Assembly: GCA_016712345.1 (NCBI GenBank)
Contig: JADJRH010000011.1
Location: 2,418,001 to 2,482,000 of the forward strand
DNA length: 64,000 bases
Direction of reading: 5' to 3'
Source of the DNA: Polyangiaceae bacterium
Lineage (GTDB): Bacteria; Myxococcota_A; Polyangia; Polyangiales; Polyangiaceae
The notes beneath the pieces are model-generated. The model did not search any database. It was not told the origin of the DNA and worked only from the letters and a program-made list of their open reading frames with translations. A program made the position numbers and the translations under genes. Shown here one piece after another: positions 28,406 to 36,306 of this stretch; position 1 is the stretch's first letter, and each line of letters begins with the position of its first letter.

Positions 28406-29108
28406 TTCGGCGGCCAAAAAAGAGGCGCGCGAGCTTGCCAATCAGGGGTATGAACATTTTCAGGCGGGAGATTACAAGAAGGCGGTTGTGCTGTTTGAGC
28501 AGGCGGAGGCAAAGTTTCACGCGCCGACGATCATGTACATGTGGGGTCAGGCCCACGAGTTGAGCGGTGGTTTGGTGGAAGCCCAAGCGCTCTACAAGCG
28601 AATTGTGGAAGAAACCTTACCATCCGACGCGCCTCAAGAGTTCAGGGATGCCCAAACCAAGGCCCGCTCGTCGCTTGATGGTCTGACGGGTAGAACGTCG
28701 TTGTTGAAAATCGTTCTCAAAGGGATGACCGCCGACAAGGTGAAAGTCACGATCGACGACAAAGAGATTTCAACAGCGGCATTGACCGAACCCATTCCTC
28801 AAAACCCTGGAACGCACAAAATTGTGGCCTCCATCGGCGGCGACGACGGGGGACGTGCGGTCTTTCAGTCGGTCACTCTGAAAGAGGGCACGACGAAACA
28901 AATTCAACTCGTTTTTCGACCGGGTGGCCCCGCGGGCAGTGCCATACCTCCCCAGTCCAACGGGTGCGCGTCGTGCGAAATTGGTGCACGTTCTGCGGCC
29001 ACCGATGCGCGAGCCAAGACCGTTGCGGCCATGTTGGGCGCTCTCGCACTTCTGCGTAGAATGCGGCGGCGCAAGAGCGAGAACAAAACTCAGCTCAAGA
29101 CACTTTAG
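28290..29108 (+). CDS. Exported TPR protein with C-terminal Cys-helix-Arg sorting tail
   Basis: A 272-residue protein with a signal peptide (LWVTCGALAIVPAAALA), then TPR-like helices (ELANQGYEHFQAGDYKKAVV and MYMWGQAHELSGG), a beta-rich PEGA-like part (VKVTIDDKEISTAAL), and a C-terminus of CASC, a hydrophobic helix (VAAMLGALALLRR) and Arg/Lys. That ending resembles the MYXO-CTERM sorting signal, where the Cys is thought to be processed and lipid-anchored. The ATG follows the predicted true kinase stop by a few bases, so kinase and TPR protein probably form an operon, as at 19.8-22.4 kb. Role unknown; perhaps an envelope partner or regulator of the kinase. Confidence 0.82.
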   Translation: MVRFLKKRFVLWVTCGALAIVPAAALAQSPQLPGQTQVDSAAKKEARELANQGYEHFQAGDYKKAVVLFEQAEAKFHAPTIMYMWGQAHELSGGLVEAQALYKRIVEETLPSDAPQEFRDAQTKARSSLDGLTGRTSLLKIVLKGMTADKVKVTIDDKEISTAALTEPIPQNPGTHKIVASIGGDDGGRAVFQSVTLKEGTTKQIQLVFRPGGPAGSAIPPQSNGCASCEIGARSAATDARAKTVAAMLGALALLRRMRRRKSENKTQLKTL

Positions 29109-29141
29109 GCAATTCGCGTCAATCCCCACTTTGAGCACGCC

Positions 29142-29166
29142 GCGCGCAGTAGAAAAACACCAGCCA
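29142..29166 (+). repeat. 25-bp direct repeat copy 1, one base before a CTAG element
   Basis: A 25-bp stretch beginning GCGCGCAGTAGAAAAACACC is repeated without mismatch at 42323-42347. In both places one spacer base and then CTAG follow, but the elements opened by that CTAG differ (R2 here, R3 there). Confidence 0.85.
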
Positions 29167-29167
29167 C

Positions 29168-29344
29168 CTAGTTCCGCATTTCAGAAGTTTGGCCCTGATT
29201 GAGTTCTCCGTTGCGGAACCAGCCGCGCGCAAGCGCGGGGGGGATGGGGCGGAGCCCCACGAGACAAAAGATAGTGTCGCGTGGGCGAAGCACGCCGCGC
29301 CAGCGGCGACAAAGTCCGGCAGGACTTTTGACACGCAGCACTGG
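29168..29344 (+). repeat. R2 element copy 2
   Basis: Similar throughout to 13160-13338. It opens with CTAGTTCCGC, and the inner inverted copy has one change (GCGGAACCAG). The same hairpin row CCGCGC-GCAA-GCGCGG, GGGGC-GGA-GCCCC, CGCCGC-GCCA-GCGGCG and AAAGTCC-GGCA-GGACTTT follows. The right boundary is CTGG, a decayed CTAG. Start-to-end spacing is 173 bp against 175 bp in copy 1. It fills much of the 411-bp space between 29108 and the TPR gene; nothing else is seen there. Confidence 0.85.
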
Positions 29345-29519
29345 TCACCGCAGGCCGGATGGAATATGACTTGCTGGCGAGCAAAACCCTTGTGGCCGCC
29401 GGTTCGCTGAAACGCTGTTTGACGTACGCCGATGCGCGAGCCTTTTTTTTTGAGGCGAGTTGTCCTCATGCCCGCTGCTGGATCCGAGCCTCACGGGTCT
29501 CCCCGAACCGGTGAGTTTT

Positions 29520-30422
29520 ATGTCAGGCGTCCTTATGTCATCTTCGCGATCTACCCACGATGAGCACGAGCGAAAAGATGCCGGCGAACACGCGGTTGAA
29601 AAAGCGATCGACGCGGAAGCTCTACTCGACGAGGGGCTTGACCTGTATGGTCGCGGCCGAGAGAAAGACGCCATTGCAAAGTGGCGGCGTGTTCTTGAGA
29701 TCGTGCCCGGTGAGCCTCGGGCGCTTGACTACCTCCACACCGCCGGGGTTGTTACCCCCTCGGCGCAGGTGATTCCGATTCATTCCAGAAAAGCGGTAGA
29801 AGAACCGTGGCGGACTGAAGTTGTGGAGCTGGTGAAAGCGAGGCGGTATGAAAGTGCGCTCGCGTTGCTCTACCGTCAACGTGCCGAACAACCGGATGAA
29901 CCGCAGATTGTAGCGAGCATTCAGAGTGTCAAAGATCACCTTTCTACCCAATACGCAAAGGAGTTGGGAGGGCTTGATCGCGTGCCGGTTCGCGGCGCCG
30001 CGTTTTCTATCAACGAGGCGGAGGCGCATGCGGTGCTTCGTTTGGTCGACGGCCGATCGTCGTATGACGACATCGCATCGGCCTCGCCCCTTGGTCGATT
30101 TCGAACACTGAAGCTGCTCGTTCGGCTGTTTGTTTCTCCTGCGTCCACTGCGGGCGACTCTTCAATCCCCAACTCGTCCGTCACTCCGCGCCCGACCGCG
30201 GTGAGTACACCACCGCCCGCGCGCTCGGCCGAATCAAAAATGCCGGCGGCCAAGGCGGAGCCAACGTTTGATGACTTGTTTCGCGACGCGACGCGAGCCT
30301 ACTTGGCCCGCAGATACGCGGAGGCAGAAGCGTTGTTTGAAAAGTGCAAGAGCCTCAAGCCCGACGATGCTCGGGTTCGGGTGAGTTTGGTGCAGCTCGC
30401 AAAACGACGCGAGGGGACATGA
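29520..30422 (+). CDS. TPR-containing cytoplasmic protein, first gene of a ParA-roadblock operon
   Basis: About 300 residues, no signal peptide. TPR-like helices lie at residues 30-75 (LLDEGLDLYGRGREKDAIAK) and again at the C-terminus (ATRAYLARRYAEAEALFEKC). Between them is a block FSINEAEAHAVLRLVDGRSS followed by PLGRFRTLKLLVRL, which looks like a small winged-helix-type or DUF4388-associated segment. A Pro/Ser/Thr linker separates it from the last TPR. The start is not certain: ATGs at 29520 and 29535 are both possible. The next gene starts within its stop codon (ATGA), so translation is coupled. Probably a scaffold in the operon. Confidence 0.75.
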   Translation: MSGVLMSSSRSTHDEHERKDAGEHAVEKAIDAEALLDEGLDLYGRGREKDAIAKWRRVLEIVPGEPRALDYLHTAGVVTPSAQVIPIHSRKAVEEPWRTEVVELVKARRYESALALLYRQRAEQPDEPQIVASIQSVKDHLSTQYAKELGGLDRVPVRGAAFSINEAEAHAVLRLVDGRSSYDDIASASPLGRFRTLKLLVRLFVSPASTAGDSSIPNSSVTPRPTAVSTPPPARSAESKMPAAKAEPTFDDLFRDATRAYLARRYAEAEALFEKCKSLKPDDARVRVSLVQLAKRREGT

Positions 30423-31267
30423 ACGCAATTCTCGTCGCCGACCCGGAATCGTCGGAAAGGGCTCGGCTCGGGAGCGGTCTGAGTTCGTTCGGTAGAACGA
30501 TCATCGTGGCTCCAACGCTTGAAGACGCGCTTGCCAGTGCCGATGGATCCACGGTGAGCTTTGCCGTTGTGGGTATTATCGACCCTGGTGCACTGCCCGC
30601 ATCCGAATCAATTGAGCGAGTTTTGCGCGGCGGGCAAACAGGATTTTTGCTCGCCGCCGCCGACCCAACGTCGCTTCCCGAGTTAACCCTGGGGTCAAGT
30701 TTCTACCTGGATCGCAGGCCTGTTTCAATTAGTCGGCTTCAGGTTCTCCTGCGAAGGCATGTCCGATCATCCATCACGCGCATGCCCATGCTGACCATGG
30801 CAGATCTTGTGCAAATGGCCTGCCTGGGTGGTCACAGTCTGACCATCGTTTGCTCAAAAGAAAAACAAGACATTGGTTCGGTGGACATTATTCAGGGCGA
30901 GTTGTGGACGGCACGGGATGAGCAAGGAGAAGGGCCCGACGCGCTCCAACGGCTCATGCTGCCCGGCGTTGTTGCCCGAGGCAAACCCCTGCTGGGTTCA
31001 ACCGCGGGCCCGCGAACGGTATTTCAAACATGGCAAGAAGCTCTTTTGGAGGCGGCGCGGCAAACGGACGAGCGCTCGCGAATTGCCCCCGAGGATGAAT
31101 TGCAAACTCTCATTTCGCAGGCATCCAAAGCGTTGCTTGAACGCGACCACAAGAAAGCCGGCGAACTGTTTCAACGAGCGGCGCGGCTCGACCCGCGCAA
31201 CACGGTGATTCGGGTGAATCTCCAGCGCCTTCGTGCGCTCGGGTATATCCCCTTGGAGGATGAATGA
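30419..31267 (+). CDS. Degenerate receiver-like plus DUF4388 (PATAN) plus TPR protein
   Basis: A 282-residue protein preceded by GAGGGG. The first 120 residues look like a CheY receiver fold (MNAILVADPESSERARLGSG, then FAVVGIIDPGALP), but the usual phospho-acceptor Asp after the third strand is not evident, so it may be non-phosphorylated. Residues about 125-205 resemble DUF4388/PATAN (MADLVQMACLGGHSLTIVCS and VDIIQGELWTARDEQG), a domain frequent in myxobacterial signalling. The end has a TPR (LERDHKKAGELFQRAARLDP). The ATGA overlaps on both sides bind it to the TPR gene and parA. Confidence 0.78.
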   Translation: MNAILVADPESSERARLGSGLSSFGRTIIVAPTLEDALASADGSTVSFAVVGIIDPGALPASESIERVLRGGQTGFLLAAADPTSLPELTLGSSFYLDRRPVSISRLQVLLRRHVRSSITRMPMLTMADLVQMACLGGHSLTIVCSKEKQDIGSVDIIQGELWTARDEQGEGPDALQRLMLPGVVARGKPLLGSTAGPRTVFQTWQEALLEAARQTDERSRIAPEDELQTLISQASKALLERDHKKAGELFQRAARLDPRNTVIRVNLQRLRALGYIPLEDE

Positions 31268-32070
31268 TAGGCCTGTCGCTACTCAGTCAAAAAGGTGGGG
31301 TTGGCAAAACCACCGTGGCCCTGAATCTGTCTTTTGCCTTTGCGAAACGTGGGCTCCGAACGCTTGTGGTGGACGCCGATCCGCAGGGGGCGATTGGCCT
31401 CTCGCTTCGCGGCAAAACCACGCGCGACGCGCGGGGACTTTCGGCCTTTGCGCTCGAAGGTGCCACGCTGGACGACGTGCTCGTTTCTACCCGTGAGCCC
31501 AATCTGTCACTCCTGCCCGCGGGACGGGTAGGAGGAAAAGAAGTGGACATTCTGTACTCGCAGCTGTCGAGCGACGACGTGTTGCCCCGACTCCTCGGTG
31601 AGGCTGCATCCCATTTCGATCTCGCACTGGTGGACGCGCCCGCCGGGCTTGTTGGACCTTCCATCGCGGCGGCCCGCGCAACTGGAAATGTGCTTATCCC
31701 TGTGCAGGCCGAGCCGCTTTCGCTTCGCACAATGCCGGCACTGTTGGAACGGGTAGGTTCGCTTCGAGAACAGGGGCATGATATTCGAATCGCGGGTGTG
31801 CTTCTGACCATGACAAGTTTTAGGCAGGACACGGCGCTTGCGGTGCTTGAAGAGGCATGGGCGCTCTACCGGGAGCTTGTCCTCGAAACCCACGTTCCGC
31901 GTGACAATTTGTTCGCAAAAGCAAGCGCCGAAGGTGTACCCATCGGCCTCTTAACAAGAAGGGCTCCACCCGTGGCGGCGGTTTTTGATCGAGTGGCTGC
32001 GGAACTCGAAGAACGTTTGGGCATTCTGCAAGGAGAGGATCAAGGTGAGTCCCTTGCTCTCGTGGATTGA
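31264..32070 (+). CDS. ParA-family ATPase (orphan, no ParB nearby)
   Basis: A 268-residue ParA/MinD-type ATPase. The deviant Walker A is KGGVGKTTVAL at residue 11, with the signature Lys before GGVGKT. Walker A' is VVDADPQG near 37 and Walker B-like ALVDAPAG near 121. Such ATPases dimerise with ATP and position plasmids, chromosomes, chemoreceptor clusters or other cargo. No parB, parS-like site or chemotaxis gene is near, and the flanking TPR, DUF4388 and roadblock genes suggest protein-cargo positioning (inference). The start overlaps the preceding stop as ATGA. Confidence 0.92.
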   Translation: MIGLSLLSQKGGVGKTTVALNLSFAFAKRGLRTLVVDADPQGAIGLSLRGKTTRDARGLSAFALEGATLDDVLVSTREPNLSLLPAGRVGGKEVDILYSQLSSDDVLPRLLGEAASHFDLALVDAPAGLVGPSIAAARATGNVLIPVQAEPLSLRTMPALLERVGSLREQGHDIRIAGVLLTMTSFRQDTALAVLEEAWALYRELVLETHVPRDNLFAKASAEGVPIGLLTRRAPPVAAVFDRVAAELEERLGILQGEDQGESLALVD

Positions 32071-32671
32071 TCGCAATGAAGTCAGTGCGCTTCTGGCGCG
32101 CGTTTCTCGGCCGCTTGAAAAGCAACCGGAGATTGTCAGGCAACCACCCAAAGTGATTGTCGCCGCCGAACCGCCGCCGGTCCCGGCAAGTGTACGCACG
32201 CCGCCGGCGTCGGTCGCTTCGGTTCCAAGTTCATCTCCCGCGGTTCTAAAAACTCTGGGAGTTGTTGCTCAGCAGGTCGATCTACCCGAACTGATTCTAC
32301 CCGAAGGCTCGGTGTACGATCGGAGTCGAGTGCTTTGCGAGTGGATCGACAAGTCGCTCAAGGCCACTTCGGTATTTTTGGCCGACGAAAACGGCCTTCT
32401 TATCCACGGCCTGCGCGCCGATACAGAATATGCGGTGGTGATGGCGCCACTGCTCGCAACCATGCAGCAGGTAGGTTCAATTCTCGGCGGCGCACCGAGC
32501 CGCGGCGCGGTTACGGTGCGCGACAGTGAAGTGTTGCATTGGGCGGAAACCAGCACGATTCGCGGTCGTTTTTGCGTAGGTGTACTCTTGTCGAGCAGCC
32601 TGGACGACCGGATTTTAGCCCGCCTTCAGCGCGAGTTGACTCTGGCTTTGGAGGAAAAGAACAATGACTGA
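32045..32671 (+). CDS. Roadblock/LC7-domain protein with Pro-rich N-terminal region
   Basis: GTG start with AGGAG 9 bp upstream, inside the 3' end of parA. 208 residues: a short helix (LLSWIDRNEVSALLARVSRP), a Pro/Val/Ala-rich linker to about residue 75, then a roadblock/LC7 domain (SVFLADENGLLIHGLRADTE, then helix VVMAPLLATMQQVGSILGG and strands to the end). Roadblock proteins dimerise and, as MglB, act on small GTPases in polarity control; others serve as scaffolds. No MglA-type GTPase gene lies here. The partner could be the ParA ATPase or the second roadblock protein encoded next (8-bp overlap). Confidence 0.78.
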   Translation: MSPLLSWIDRNEVSALLARVSRPLEKQPEIVRQPPKVIVAAEPPPVPASVRTPPASVASVPSSSPAVLKTLGVVAQQVDLPELILPEGSVYDRSRVLCEWIDKSLKATSVFLADENGLLIHGLRADTEYAVVMAPLLATMQQVGSILGGAPSRGAVTVRDSEVLHWAETSTIRGRFCVGVLLSSSLDDRILARLQRELTLALEEKNND

Positions 32672-33245
32672 CCCTTTGCCCAGCAGTGAGGTAGCTGCGG
32701 GTATCAACGGTTTGCGAGCATACCTCGTGATCACCATGCCCGACTGTCTTCCATATTCCGCCTGGACTCGAGCCGGCTCAGACATTTCGGTGGAAGATTC
32801 GGCCGGGTATTTTGGTGACCTCGTTCGAGCAAACCGCCAAGGCCTGAAATCTGTCGGAGCGTGGAGCGCCGACATGCAAGTGACAATTGAAGCGTCGGAC
32901 ACGCTTGTGGTGCTGCGCGAGTTGAATGACCACTTCGTGTGTTGTGCCATGTACGATCGCAACACGGCGCTGGGGTTGCTTCGCTTGCAGCTCAAATCGC
33001 TGGTTGACCGCATTATGGCGGGTCTGCCGCAATTGGACGTTGAAGAGCGCCCGCGGGCGGTTCGTGTGATCGAATTTTTGGAAAGGTACGCACCCGATCC
33101 GCATGCGGTTCTACTGCGCGTGTCTACCCGAACCGGTATTCCACTGGCTTCGCTTCGCGACCCTCTCGTTCTCAACCCCGACCAGGTGCGATCGCTCGAA
33201 GAAACCGCGGCGCGCATTTTGGGCCTGGAGCACATCAACGTTTGA
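32664..33245 (+). CDS. Second roadblock/LC7-like protein
   Basis: A 193-residue cytoplasmic protein. A core of about 110 residues reads like a roadblock fold: YFGDLVRANRQGLKSVG, MQVTIEASDTLVVLRELND, FVCCAMYDRNTALGLLRLQL, followed by helices with LVDRIMAGLPQLDVEE. The C-terminal helical extension (PDQVRSLEETAARILGLEHI) is not part of the core. The start lies inside the end of the previous gene, so the two roadblock proteins are probably made together and may form a heterodimer. The exact family membership is inferred from pattern only. Confidence 0.65.
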   Translation: MTDPLPSSEVAAGINGLRAYLVITMPDCLPYSAWTRAGSDISVEDSAGYFGDLVRANRQGLKSVGAWSADMQVTIEASDTLVVLRELNDHFVCCAMYDRNTALGLLRLQLKSLVDRIMAGLPQLDVEERPRAVRVIEFLERYAPDPHAVLLRVSTRTGIPLASLRDPLVLNPDQVRSLEETAARILGLEHINV

Positions 33246-33278
33246 GTTGGGTACGACTCCACTTATTAGGAGACTTCG

Positions 33279-34538
33279 ATGAGTCGCTTTTCACAGTTTG
33301 CCACGCTGCTGGAACCGTACGACCTGACGTTTTTGGCCGGCACCCCCTACGTCTACCATTGTCATCACTTTAACCTTTTTCATGACCAGACAATTGATGA
33401 TGCGGTAGGCGAAAAGGCCGGATTTGAGCTGCGCGCCCGCGCCGCACGCGATGCGTTTGTGCCGCTTTTACAAGCTCTTTTTGAGAGGCTTGGTGCGACA
33501 ACGGCGGCCGAAAAAGTGGACATAGCTCAGGATCTCTTCGCTTCAATGGGGCAGGGGAGATTGGCTATTGAACTTGGACCGGACGGGACGGTTCGCGGGC
33601 GTGGAGCACACCTGCACTACGGGTTTGCCTGGCGTGAGAAGTATGGTGAACGAGTCAAGCGGGCATTCCCGGCCGATGCGGTGGCTGCAGGGTTGGTTGC
33701 CGCGGTGGCCGAGCTAACCGCTCAGAGCGCCGGGCCGTGGACCGCATCTGAAACGCAGTGTGTGGGTATGCGCGCGCCCGCATGTGAGATTTCTGGAAAA
33801 CAGGGAGATTCACACGGGCGCAGGCGAGTGGCCGATCAAGCCGCTTTTGAACGGTATCTGGGTGAGAGCACGGGTGGCCTTCACGAAGAAACCATTTCTG
33901 CCATTGCCGACGGTTTGCAGGGTTTCGTGCGTGGTGCGTCGGGAGATGATCGAGGGTTGATGCAGGCGTTTAACGTGTTTGTGACGCAGCATTTTTCTTC
34001 GTATTACGCTGATACAGGGTTTGCCGCGGTGAAGCTTGTTGAAGCGGTTTCACCTGCGGTGGCCGGGTCATGTGAAGAGCTGCTTCGTGAAGCCGGGCAC
34101 GTTTGCGTGTTTAATACTTTTGGCAACATTCTCATGTCCCCTGAATGGGAAGGTATGGTAGGTCCGCTCAAGGGCGACGCTGAAGAAATTGTACAAGGTT
34201 GCGCGGCGATCGCTCGGGGGCTCGGTTTTGGTAGATGGGCCATTGCCGAACACGAACCCGGAAAGCGGCTGGTGTTGCGTACACAAAGCAACTACGAGGC
34301 AACTTCGTGGTTGGAGCGATATGGTAAGGCTACCCATCCGCGTTGTTACTTCATGCAAGGCGCCGCTGTGGCGTTTATGGTGCTTGCCACGCGGGTTGAC
34401 TGGGCCGAAAGGCCGAAGTTAACGCAGGCGTACTACGACAATCTGTTTCGAGGCAAAGGGCTCGGGTTTAAGATGCAGAGTCCGCGATGTCTTACCATGG
34501 GCGATCGCGAAACAGAGATCGTTGTGGAAGCGGTGTGA
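33279..34538 (+). CDS. Two-lobed cytoplasmic protein, possibly V4R-like sensor domain
   Basis: A 419-residue soluble protein of two halves with related spacing: helix-rich starts followed by beta segments, with LHYGFAWREKYGERVKRAFP, then SETQCVGMRAPACEISG in the first half, and WAIAEHEPGKRLVLRTQSNY, then THPRCYFMQGAAVAFMVL in the second. The Cys-containing ends of each half recall V4R/heme-NO-binding-like small-molecule domains, but I cannot confirm this. A His-rich N-terminus (YVYHCHHFNLFHD) could bind metal. It starts 33 bp after the second roadblock gene and overlaps the next small gene by GTGA, so it belongs to the same operon and may supply its input signal. Confidence 0.5.
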   Translation: MSRFSQFATLLEPYDLTFLAGTPYVYHCHHFNLFHDQTIDDAVGEKAGFELRARAARDAFVPLLQALFERLGATTAAEKVDIAQDLFASMGQGRLAIELGPDGTVRGRGAHLHYGFAWREKYGERVKRAFPADAVAAGLVAAVAELTAQSAGPWTASETQCVGMRAPACEISGKQGDSHGRRRVADQAAFERYLGESTGGLHEETISAIADGLQGFVRGASGDDRGLMQAFNVFVTQHFSSYYADTGFAAVKLVEAVSPAVAGSCEELLREAGHVCVFNTFGNILMSPEWEGMVGPLKGDAEEIVQGCAAIARGLGFGRWAIAEHEPGKRLVLRTQSNYEATSWLERYGKATHPRCYFMQGAAVAFMVLATRVDWAERPKLTQAYYDNLFRGKGLGFKMQSPRCLTMGDRETEIVVEAV

Positions 34539-34843
34539 ACCTTACCCTCGACACGTCGTGCACGGACCGCCGGGCGTTTCGAACGGACCTCCCGACGGGC
34601 ACCAATGTGGACGACGTGGCGAAGGGGCTCGCCCAGGCAACGGGCGCCGATCGCGTCGCAAGTGTGCCCGGCGTGATTTCCTTGCGCATCGGTCGCGACG
34701 AAGTTGTGCTGGTCGCTCGGACCGGGCGAGTTCAAATTCGAGTGGACGCCGAGATCGTTCGGCATGAACGTCGGCTGCGCGCCGAAAGCCTTTTTGTATT
34801 TTTGCTCCAGGCAGTGCGTGCAGCGGATGTGAATAACCGGTAA
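34535..34843 (+). CDS. Small hypothetical protein, last gene of the ParA-roadblock operon
   Basis: A 102-residue protein started at the GTG that overlaps the preceding stop (GTGA). The reading looks natural: NLTLDTSCTDRRAFRTDLP, a helix with VDDVAKGLAQATGADRV, then strands VISLRIGRDEVVLVARTGRV and a final helix. No known family is recognised. Compact alpha/beta build and translational coupling suggest a partner of the 33279 protein. About 107 bp separate it from the next lipoprotein gene, so the operon probably ends here. Confidence 0.6.
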   Translation: MNLTLDTSCTDRRAFRTDLPTGTNVDDVAKGLAQATGADRVASVPGVISLRIGRDEVVLVARTGRVQIRVDAEIVRHERRLRAESLFVFLLQAVRAADVNNR

Positions 34844-34950
34844 CATTGAGGGGTGAATTCGCGGCAACAATCGCAGCTTTTTGCGAAAAGATGTATTGTC
34901 CGCGCAGTGAATGGCCGCGGATCGTTCCGCGTCGAGCCCGGTAGGCCTGT

Positions 34951-36264
34951 ATGAAAACAAAAAACTTGTCTTCGGGTGGTTTGCAAAAGGTTGGACTCGC
35001 TGCGGTGATGGCGGTCGCCGCGGGGTTGTTCGGTTGTTACAGAACCGTTTATGTGCGGGATCCGGGTCCGCCTCCGTCACCGGATTTGGGTCCGCCGGCT
35101 CCGGCCGCCGTGGTTGTGGATGCAAGCGCCGACGGAGAGGTGGTGGAAGATTTCTACCAGCCGCTCAGCTATTACGGTGTTTGGGTAAACGTTCCACCTT
35201 ACGGTTGGGTGTGGCAACCCGCGAGCGACATGGCCGGGGCCGACTTTCGACCGTACGCAACCGATGGTAATTGGGCGCTGAACGATGACGGTGACTGGGT
35301 TTTCGTGAGCCGTTATCATACCCAGTGGGGCTGGGCTACCTACCACTATGGGCGTTGGGTATGGAATGATTGGTATGGCTGGGTTTGGATTCCGGGTACG
35401 CGGTGGGCCCCTGCGTGGGTAGAGTGGCGCTACGGCGGTGGGTATGTTGGCTGGGCTCCGCTTGGACCGGCCGGAACCGTGCTCGTCGAAAATCACTACA
35501 TTTTCGTGCAGCACACCCATTTCTGTCAGTCGAATGTGTACGTTTACCATGTTCCGCCGGATCACGTTCACCACGCCTATACTGCCGCGCAACCTACCAT
35601 CGGCGGCGTGGGTGCCCCTTACAACAAACCCGGTCCGCCTCCGCTGGAGCTGAAGGCCGCGGGCGTTTCGGTGCCGAGTTTCAAGATCGGAGCACCGGAG
35701 CGAGGGTACATCAAGACGCAGGGCAGGCTGGCAATGACTGCCGGATCTGAACGACAGAGGGCTGGGAAGGTCAGTACAACACCGGAGCTTCGAGGCCGCG
35801 CTGCGTACACTCAGCCCGCGGCGCAAAATGGTAGAACTGCGCCTCAGGTGGAGCCGGGTACAAATGCGGGGGTGGTCACTCAACCGGGTATGACTCAAAC
35901 GCAGCCGTCGGTTCATCCCGGATCGAGCACGGATCGGCCCAATGCCTCGCCCAACATGACAGGGCCTTCGGCGCCGGATCCGCGCGCTCAACCCGCGCCC
36001 GACCCGCGGGCTGCGCCTGTTCCGAGTGGGTATACTCCGGTTCCCGCGCCCACGGCGACTTCGCGTCCTGGGGCCACGCCGGCTCCAACAACCGGCCCTG
36101 CGCCCACGTCGCGACCAACGCCTGCGCCGACACCCACAACCCGGCCTTCGGCGGCACCCACGCCCACTGCCACAACGCGACCGTCACCCGCGCCCACGCC
36201 CAAGCCCACCACAACAGCGCGCCCCAAGCCTGCCCCTACCAAGCCCAAAAAGTCAGGTCGCTGA
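34951..36264 (+). CDS. DUF6600-like lipoprotein with Pro/Thr-rich C-terminus
   Basis: A 437-residue protein with a signal peptide and lipobox LFGC (Cys near residue 29). Residues about 65-190 are rich in Trp, Tyr and Gly: SYYGVWVNVPPYGWVWQP, WATYHYGRWVWNDWYGWVW and YVGWAPLGP, the hallmark of DUF6600-type exported proteins whose function is unknown. The C-terminal 170 residues are low-complexity Pro/Thr/Ala with repeated PAPTPT and TTRP units and a basic end (KPKKSGR), perhaps cell-wall associated. It is convergent with the FAD oxidoreductase and separated from it by a strong hairpin. Confidence 0.85.
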   Translation: MKTKNLSSGGLQKVGLAAVMAVAAGLFGCYRTVYVRDPGPPPSPDLGPPAPAAVVVDASADGEVVEDFYQPLSYYGVWVNVPPYGWVWQPASDMAGADFRPYATDGNWALNDDGDWVFVSRYHTQWGWATYHYGRWVWNDWYGWVWIPGTRWAPAWVEWRYGGGYVGWAPLGPAGTVLVENHYIFVQHTHFCQSNVYVYHVPPDHVHHAYTAAQPTIGGVGAPYNKPGPPPLELKAAGVSVPSFKIGAPERGYIKTQGRLAMTAGSERQRAGKVSTTPELRGRAAYTQPAAQNGRTAPQVEPGTNAGVVTQPGMTQTQPSVHPGSSTDRPNASPNMTGPSAPDPRAQPAPDPRAAPVPSGYTPVPAPTATSRPGATPAPTTGPAPTSRPTPAPTPTTRPSAAPTPTATTRPSPAPTPKPTTTARPKPAPTKPKKSGR

Positions 36265-36281
36265 TCTACCCGTCAACAAAG

Positions 36282-36306
36282 CCTCGCCTCAACACTTGAG
36301 GCGAGG
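36282..36306. terminator. Bidirectional hairpin between convergent genes
   Basis: CCTCGCCTCA and TGAGGCGAGG form a perfect 10-bp stem around a 5-base loop (ACACT). It sits in the 42-bp gap between two convergent genes, 17 bp after the upstream stop. No T-run follows on either side, so it is a terminator-like hairpin and not a textbook intrinsic terminator. Confidence 0.6.

Noticed and set aside
29430..29445. T-run of nine as an intrinsic terminator
   Set aside because: No stable stem precedes it, and it lies upstream of the TPR gene on the plus strand.
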